Part shown: positions 17,922 to 23,349 of the stretch, one piece after another
Position numbering within the stretch: position 1 is the stretch's first letter
Layout: every line of letters begins with the position of its first letter
From: Byssochlamys sp. IMV 00236
Taxonomy: Eukaryota > Ascomycota > Eurotiomycetes > Eurotiales > Thermoascaceae
Assembly: GCA_001931875.2 (NCBI GenBank)
Contig: MSJH02000485.1
Coordinates: 1 to 23,349 of the forward strand
DNA: 23,349 nt
Direction of reading: 5' to 3'
Position numbers and translations under genes: made by a program
The notes under the pieces: generated by a model
Databases searched by the model: none
Seen by the model: the letters and a program-made list of their open reading frames with translations, nothing else
Told to the model about the DNA's origin: nothing

Positions 17922-20900
17922 ATGGAGCCTTCTCTTTACGGAAAAGAAGGCTTGGGCGTCTTAGGCAAGTTAATAAGAAGGAGAAAATACCAAAATAAAT
18001 AAAACTTGATTAACACATGCTAAAGGCAATCTGTCACAGTTGTCAAACAGTAGACCAACACACCCAGCACGCTGTATACATACGATATCACAAGAGGATA
18101 ACAACTCAGTGCTATCCTTGGTTAACAGTAGACGTTATTTATTTAGCGGAAGTCAGAGCTCAAAGATTCATGTAAAATACTCTAGTGTATTCGGTTTGCC
18201 CAGCATTTATACCTCTTTGTAGGTCTGGTGTCTTCAAACATTTAGATTAGTAACGATCCTGAGAGGACATACAGGAAGTGTATTAGGATTGACATTATCT
18301 GCAGACGAGAAGTACTTGTTCAGTTGCTCAGGAGACGGCACAGTTCGAGTTTGGAATACGGAAACGTTGACATGCGCCTATCTTATTCAATCCTGTCATG
18401 ACGTTGGAGATATCTTTTCTGTAGTTTATTCCGATAAAAACAACATGTTGTTCTTTGGCAGTCAGAATACAAGTATTCAGGCAGGTTTTTGTTAATGTTG
18501 CAATACCAAATGAAAATAGCCTCATACTTGTTTTATATTTGGTTAGTGGTACGACTTTGCTGATCCTCAGACGCATGGTCATACAATTGATATACCTAGT
18601 GTGCCTCCTTCTCCCAGAAGACGAAAAGGAAAACCAATTAACTTTTTTGAGCTGGGTGATCATTTAGGTGAAGAAGAAGAAAGGCTCCAGGAATTACTTG
18701 ATAAAAATGTCATCAAGTGTGTCATCAGAGAGAAGAATGTATATAGTAATGCTCACGACGGATATGTTTATTGTCTGTTGCATGCAAAAGATGTTCCGAA
18801 CATGGAAGGTGAAGTCTTAATCAGTGGTTCAGGTGATGGAAATGTGAAGGTAAAATATCGAGCGGTTGTATTTTGTCAACGTTGAGCTTATACAACATGT
18901 ATAGATTTGGTCCATCAGTCAGGGTGTCATTCAACATATGCGTACATTAAAAGGCAATTCAGACAAGGGCATATTATCTCTTGCTCTTTCCGAAGATGGT
19001 TACTTATTTTGTGGTGTACAAGGTGGTGACATTCAGGTACGGGTAGTACACGCTCACCTGACTATTTGAATATTAATGTTTGAAATAGATATGGGATTTG
19101 GAAACAGTAAGAGAAAGGAATATTTATTATTTAAATATGAAAAAGACTAATATGGATTAGTATCAAATGATCAGATCAGTCATTGCACATACTGTAAGTA
19201 GATAGGAAAGAGAGGGAGGCTACAAGGCTAAAGCTTATTATAGGATGATGTATTGGCCATTGCAGTGAGAAGAGGTGGATTCATCAGCGCATCAGCCGAC
19301 GGTTCAATCCGATTGTGGGACGAAGTATTTCAGTTAAAAGAGGTTTTAATAGAACATCATGGCATTGTCTTATCCTTAACCGAGCGCGAAGATTGCCTGA
19401 TCTCAGGAAGCAGTGACCAGTCTATCAAATTTTGGGATATTTCCTCGAATGCTCATGCACCTGCTGACATGATGCGGAGGTACAGCAGTGGCACCCTACA
19501 AGGTACGCCTTCGACTGATATGATGCTCTACGTTCTAGAAAAGTGGGTTGCCATCCGAACGGTAAGCGGCATGCCGAGGTACATGGAGGAGTGTAGACGA
19601 GGAGCTCGCTTCTTAAAGAATGTTCTTCAACAACTTGGTGCTGTCAGTCGAATGATACCTGGAGCTTCGGGACGTAATCCACTCGTGTATGGCAGATTCA
19701 GCGGCAAAGGTAATGACCAAAAACGTGTACCTACCGTGTTGATCTATGGACACTATGATGTGATCGCAGTTGAACATGAGAAAAACATGTGGGGCAGTGA
19801 TCCTTTTGAGTTAACGGGCAAGAATGGCTATCTCTATGGAAGAGGCACAAGTGACAATAAAGTAAGGTGTAAATCATTGGTTTTTATTCAATCTGTTAAT
19901 TTGTCTTAAAGGGCCCTATGCTAGCTTGTATATTTGCCGTAAATGAATTACTAAAGGAAGGGCAATTGGATGTGAATGTAGTATTCTTGATTGAAGGTGA
20001 AGAAGAAAGTGGGAGTATAGGCTTGTATGAAGCAGTGGAACAGAATAAGGATTTATTTAATGATGTAGATATGATCTTATTAAGGTATGTCATGTAATTA
20101 CTATTGCTTTATTAAAGGTATTAAAATAAGATAAAAAAGCAATTCATACTGGTTAGGAGAGGATGTACCTTGTATAACATACGGATTAAGAGGTGTTGTA
20201 CATGCTACAGTATCCATTTGCAACCAACGTGCAGATTTACACTCGGGTGTTGAAGGTGGAGCTGTCTCTGAACCATTAGTTGACTTGATACATGTGCTTG
20301 GAAAATTGGTTGACACTGATAAGAAAGTACTTGTGCCAGGTTTGTTCAGATAAAACAAAAAAAAAAAATACGTACAAGATATGTTGACATGCCCTTGTAG
20401 ACTTTTATAAAGATGTTAGACCAGTGACCGAAACAGAAGAGAGACTGTATGATCCAATCGTAGAATGGATGAAGACTTCTAAAACAGCTCATTCGAGTAC
20501 TCGAACCCATCATTCAACTATAGCCTTACCCAGTCCAGTGAAAGAGTCTGAAGCGGATAAAGAAACACAACGCAAAATGAAAATTGCTGATGAGGAACTG
20601 GACGCAGAAACACAAAAAAAGCAATTGATGGCGCGTTGGAGATATCCTACATTAACTGTTCATAAAATAGATGTATCGATCAATAACCCTACTATTATTC
20701 CTCGCACTGCAAAGGCATCTGTAAGCATGCGTGTAGTGCCGGATCAATCGATATCTGAAATATGCTCTCAATTTACGAAATATGTTCATCAAGTGTTTGC
20801 CAGCTGTAAATCAGACAACAAGATATCCATCAATATTGAAAGTGTAGCAGAGTACTGGCTTGGTGACTTAAACAATAAATATTTCAGAGCAGTAGAGACA

Positions 20901-21125
20901 GCAGTTGAGAAAGAATGGAAGGTGAAGCCTCTTTATATTCGAGAAGGTGGATCGATTCCAGCCGTACGATGGTTAGAAAAGTTTTGCAATGCTCCAGCAG
21001 TCCATATTCCTTTTGGACAATCTTCTGATCAAGCTCACTTGCACAATGAGCGTATTCGTTTACTAAACCTTATTGCTGGTAAGCGCATTATTAAAAGTCT
21101 ATTGACCGCTTTACCAGAATTGTAA
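17922..21125 (+). CDS. DUG2: Dug2-like WD40/M20 metallopeptidase of glutathione degradation, 882 aa
   Basis: Eleven exons: 17922-17964, 18026-18171, 18223-18480, 18547-18849, 18905-19036, 19089-19106, 19161-19193, 19244-19861, 19912-20084, 20140-20339, 20401-21125; total 2649 nt in frame. In yeast, Dug2 with Dug3 forms the cytosolic amidotransferase-like complex that opens the gamma-glutamyl bond of glutathione. The first 400 or so residues are WD40 repeats (GHTGSVLGLTLSADEKYLFS, GDGTVRVWN, SGSGDGNVK, SADGSIRLWD, SGSSDQSIKFWD). The C-terminal half is an M20 peptidase with metal ligands visible: GHYDV (H481), GRGTSDNKGP (D515), EGEEESGS (548-549) and QAHLHNE near the end. Length is close to the yeast protein. 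Introns 1 and 3 appear to use GC donors, and exons of 18 and 33 nt occur. AATAAA overlaps the stop (21126-21131). Confidence 0.93.
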
Positions 21126-21280
21126 AATAAAAGCCTTTTATACAAATGTGTGCATACATTCGGTGGGTGTTTCTATTTTATATATTACAGAGAAAACTAA
21201 TAAACAAAGAGAGAAAAACAAGGTATTATGCTGAAAGAGAAAAAGGAAGAGAGAAAAATAGGGAAGGTATGACATACTAC

Positions 21281-22670
21281 TTATAGTGTGATTCGTTCTG
21301 CTGCTTTTGACGGTGGCCAATCTCCCTTTTCTCTTAAATCAGCTTGGAGATGTAGTACTTGCTCGTAAACGACAAACATGATGGCACTTTGTAAACTAGT
21401 CCAAAACACTCTAGGACCAATGCCTCTAAATAATCCTGCCAAGCCTTGGTTTTTGTAATTCCATACCATTCCTTCCACAATTCCATTATAATGCTTCACA
21501 GGCGGATCAACGACAATAGGCTTTGATGTGGCCGAGGTCGTCACTAGTGCTTTCTTCTTGCTACTACCTGAGCCACTGTTTCCACTTAATTGTGTTTGTA
21601 ATAACGTCTTCATGACATCTAAAGGTGTAGTAACTGCTCCTGCTATTCCTCCTGCCAATGATCCAGTAATCATGTCTACTCCCATCGGCACTTGATCATA
21701 TCTCTTTTGCGCAATCTTTTTGAATTGTTCTATCAAGAAATATTAATGATAAACCTTATATTATTTTCGATCCAAATTTACCATAACATGCAAACTGAAT
21801 AGCAGAATATGGTACGTCTCGTAATATGGTTGCTCTAAATCCATGAAATAATGCGCCAAATCCATCATACTTAACAATCTATATATATATCCAAGTGACG
21901 CATGCAGCGAATACAGTGTCAGGGTCGATAAGATACTTGTTCAAATGTGAAATATAATAATTACCATTTTTGTTGCATGCCATGTATTTCTATAATTGTA
22001 GCCACTCACAAAGTGTGGATTGTTATATCTGCCTTGTAGTTGTAATCTAGTTTTTAGCACTTCTGAAGGAACATAAATGACGGATGCAGCCAAATCACCA
22101 AGCGATCCAGCAGCTAAATGAGACAGCACTTCGGGCACATGGGCTTCGTTTAGAGTGCGTTTGGTTGTTTCATAAACAGCAAAATAGAGCGTTGTGCCGG
22201 GGACTGTGTGAAAAGGGAAAGGTAAGTGAGAAGAGTTGAGGTAATGTATATTCTTACTTGAACCAATCATGGCTGGGGTTACGCCAGCGTATAAACCTCT
22301 CATAATGCCTTCTTGTTTAAATATAGTCTTGTATGCTTGAACCATACTTGTATATTTTTGAATTCTACTGTGGGGTTGACCCTGTAACCTTGTTTTGACT
22401 GTATCCACACTAAATAAGAGTGAGTAATGAATGATTGCCTCTCTTTCATTGCATACCTGTGCATAATAAAATCAGCAGTTGAACCACCAATGCCACCAGC
22501 AATACATGCCTATGAAAAAAGAATAAGCTCATTTTATCTATTTTCTATCTGTCAATCAAACATACATCGAAAAAAGGAGGGTATTTTGAACTTCCATCAA
22601 GACCAATAGAAGGTATCAAAAAAGTAAAAGCTTGCTGCCTGGCATTGCCGGGCTCGGGTGGTTGGTTCAT
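21281..22670 (-). CDS. Mitochondrial carrier (SLC25) family protein, Mme1-like, 364 aa
   Basis: Six exons: 22670-22566, 22509-22457, 22409-22258, 22203-21965, 21878-21782, 21729-21281; phases agree. Three carrier repeats are visible, each with its signature: SVDTVKTR (repeat 1, with S where most carriers have P), PSEVLKTR (repeat 2) and PLDVMKTL (repeat 3). Signature glycines and aromatic segments also fit (GLYAGVTPAMIGS, ALFHGFRATILRDVPYSAIQF, GLFRGIGPRVFW). The run ASVIYVPSEVLKTRLQLQGR followed by GYNYRNTWHATK matches my memory of yeast YMR166C/Mme1, a proposed mitochondrial magnesium exporter, of nearly equal length. Other carriers of that subgroup are possible, so the substrate is inferred only. 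The short N-terminus (MNQPPEPGNARQQAF) faces the intermembrane space. The 54-nt intron 3 is stop-free and in frame. It converges with DUG2, 155 bp between stops. Confidence 0.88.
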
Positions 22671-23052
22671 ATACTTTTGCACTAAAATATTTAAAGGGAA
22701 AAGGACACTACTGAATGGCCAACAAACTCAATTTTCCATGTCTGCGGGCGGGCGGACAGCAGTGACTTTCAACCTCCGAAGTGACAGCTTACGAGTAGCT
22801 TTAAAGTTGCGCCACAATGACAAGTTTTCTTTCATGATTCACGAAAAAAATACACTAAGGTTTAGCATGCAGCTACATTTTTAGTACAAGTTAATTGATG
22901 TCATACATCAGTTCGTTGCCTATTTTCTTGATGCACACTAGAATACAATGCGATAATTGCACTTATTCGTCCCAGTCTAGAACAAGCTTGGTACATGCCT
23001 GACTTTTAAGTACCATTAGATAACATTCAAAGGCTATGAAAGTAGTTCAAAG
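22671..23052. other. Upstream region of the carrier gene
   Basis: Holds the promoter of the minus-strand carrier; a TATA-like TTTAAATA on the minus strand (22687-22694) is about 20 bp from the start codon. A short GC-rich patch (GCGGGCGGGCGG at 22743-22754) stands out in AT-rich DNA. No gene seen. Confidence 0.4.
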
Positions 23053-23349
23053 TATCAACCATTTTGAGGCATTTATTAAGGGATATCATTCCGTCTATGA
23101 TTATTTTCAATGATATTGCTTTTATGTTTATATGTTCCTCGATTTCAGCAGCTGATGCATCTTCTTTACTTTACCAAAGTACAATATTTTTGCCTTTTAT
23201 ACTTCCTTTATGACCAGCAGTTTGAAAGAGGGTATTTGATCCTGTTTGGCTTCCAAAAGTCATGCAGCATGCTTCCATTATTTGTAGGAAAACACTTTTG
23301 GTAGTACATTGCTCTCAATGTGCCAAGTAAAATCTAAGCTTCTTCATTG
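23053..23349 (+). repeat. 297-bp inverted repeat, copy 2, cut by the window end
   Basis: Identical to the reverse complement of 5181-5477. The match holds to the last base of the window, so the real repeat may continue. It lies upstream of the carrier gene. Confidence 0.95.

Noticed and set aside
6931..22670. Metabolic or defence gene cluster
   Set aside because: The genes belong to unrelated pathways on both strands, with no backbone biosynthetic enzyme, transporter pair or defence domain set.
1..23349. CRISPR array or prokaryotic features
   Set aside because: No regularly spaced short repeats. Spliceosomal introns and the protein set show a eukaryotic nuclear genome.

Overview
This window looks like nuclear DNA from an early-diverging filamentous fungus, most likely Mucoromycota (Mucorales type). 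It is AT-rich, its genes are tightly packed, and nearly all are split by very short GT-AG introns of about 46-86 nt. The protein set is plainly fungal. The ends carry degraded or dispersed repeats, including a zinc-knuckle family that I associate from memory with repetitive DNA in Mucorales. Exons below were built by hand from splice motifs, frame continuity and remembered family sequence; nothing was aligned or searched.

Layout. Positions 1-6930 are repeat-rich and gene-poor: an A-tract, a frameshifted zinc-knuckle gene, one small secreted-protein gene (minus), a diverged 430-450 bp direct repeat, pyrimidine tracts, a cluster of hairpins, one copy of a perfect 297-bp inverted repeat, and a relic of a DIRS-like tyrosine-recombinase retrotransposon (RT, RNase H and recombinase fragments in order on the minus strand).

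Positions 6931-22670 form a dense gene block: CWC2 splicing factor (minus); a small DMAC1/Dmo2-like mitochondrial membrane protein (plus); a signal peptide peptidase homologue with changed motifs around both catalytic aspartates (minus); mitochondrial propionyl-CoA carboxylase beta (plus); a single-exon GATA zinc-finger factor (plus); a MAPKKK with SAM, Ras-association and Bck1-like kinase domains (plus); a Dug2-like WD40/M20 peptidase of glutathione breakdown (plus); and an Mme1-like mitochondrial carrier (minus). The last 297 bases are the second, inverted copy of the repeat at 5181-5477.

These genes do not form an obvious pathway or cluster. They are housekeeping and signalling genes with divergent (CWC2/DMAC1, SPP/PCCB) and convergent (DMAC1/SPP, DUG2/carrier) arrangements. 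No operon-like, CRISPR, tRNA or rRNA feature was seen. The most interesting points are the divergent SPP, two inferred GC-AG introns in the Dug2 gene, three stop-free 3n introns, the DIRS-like relic, and the perfect inverted repeat that runs off the window end. I found no clear undescribed multi-gene system.
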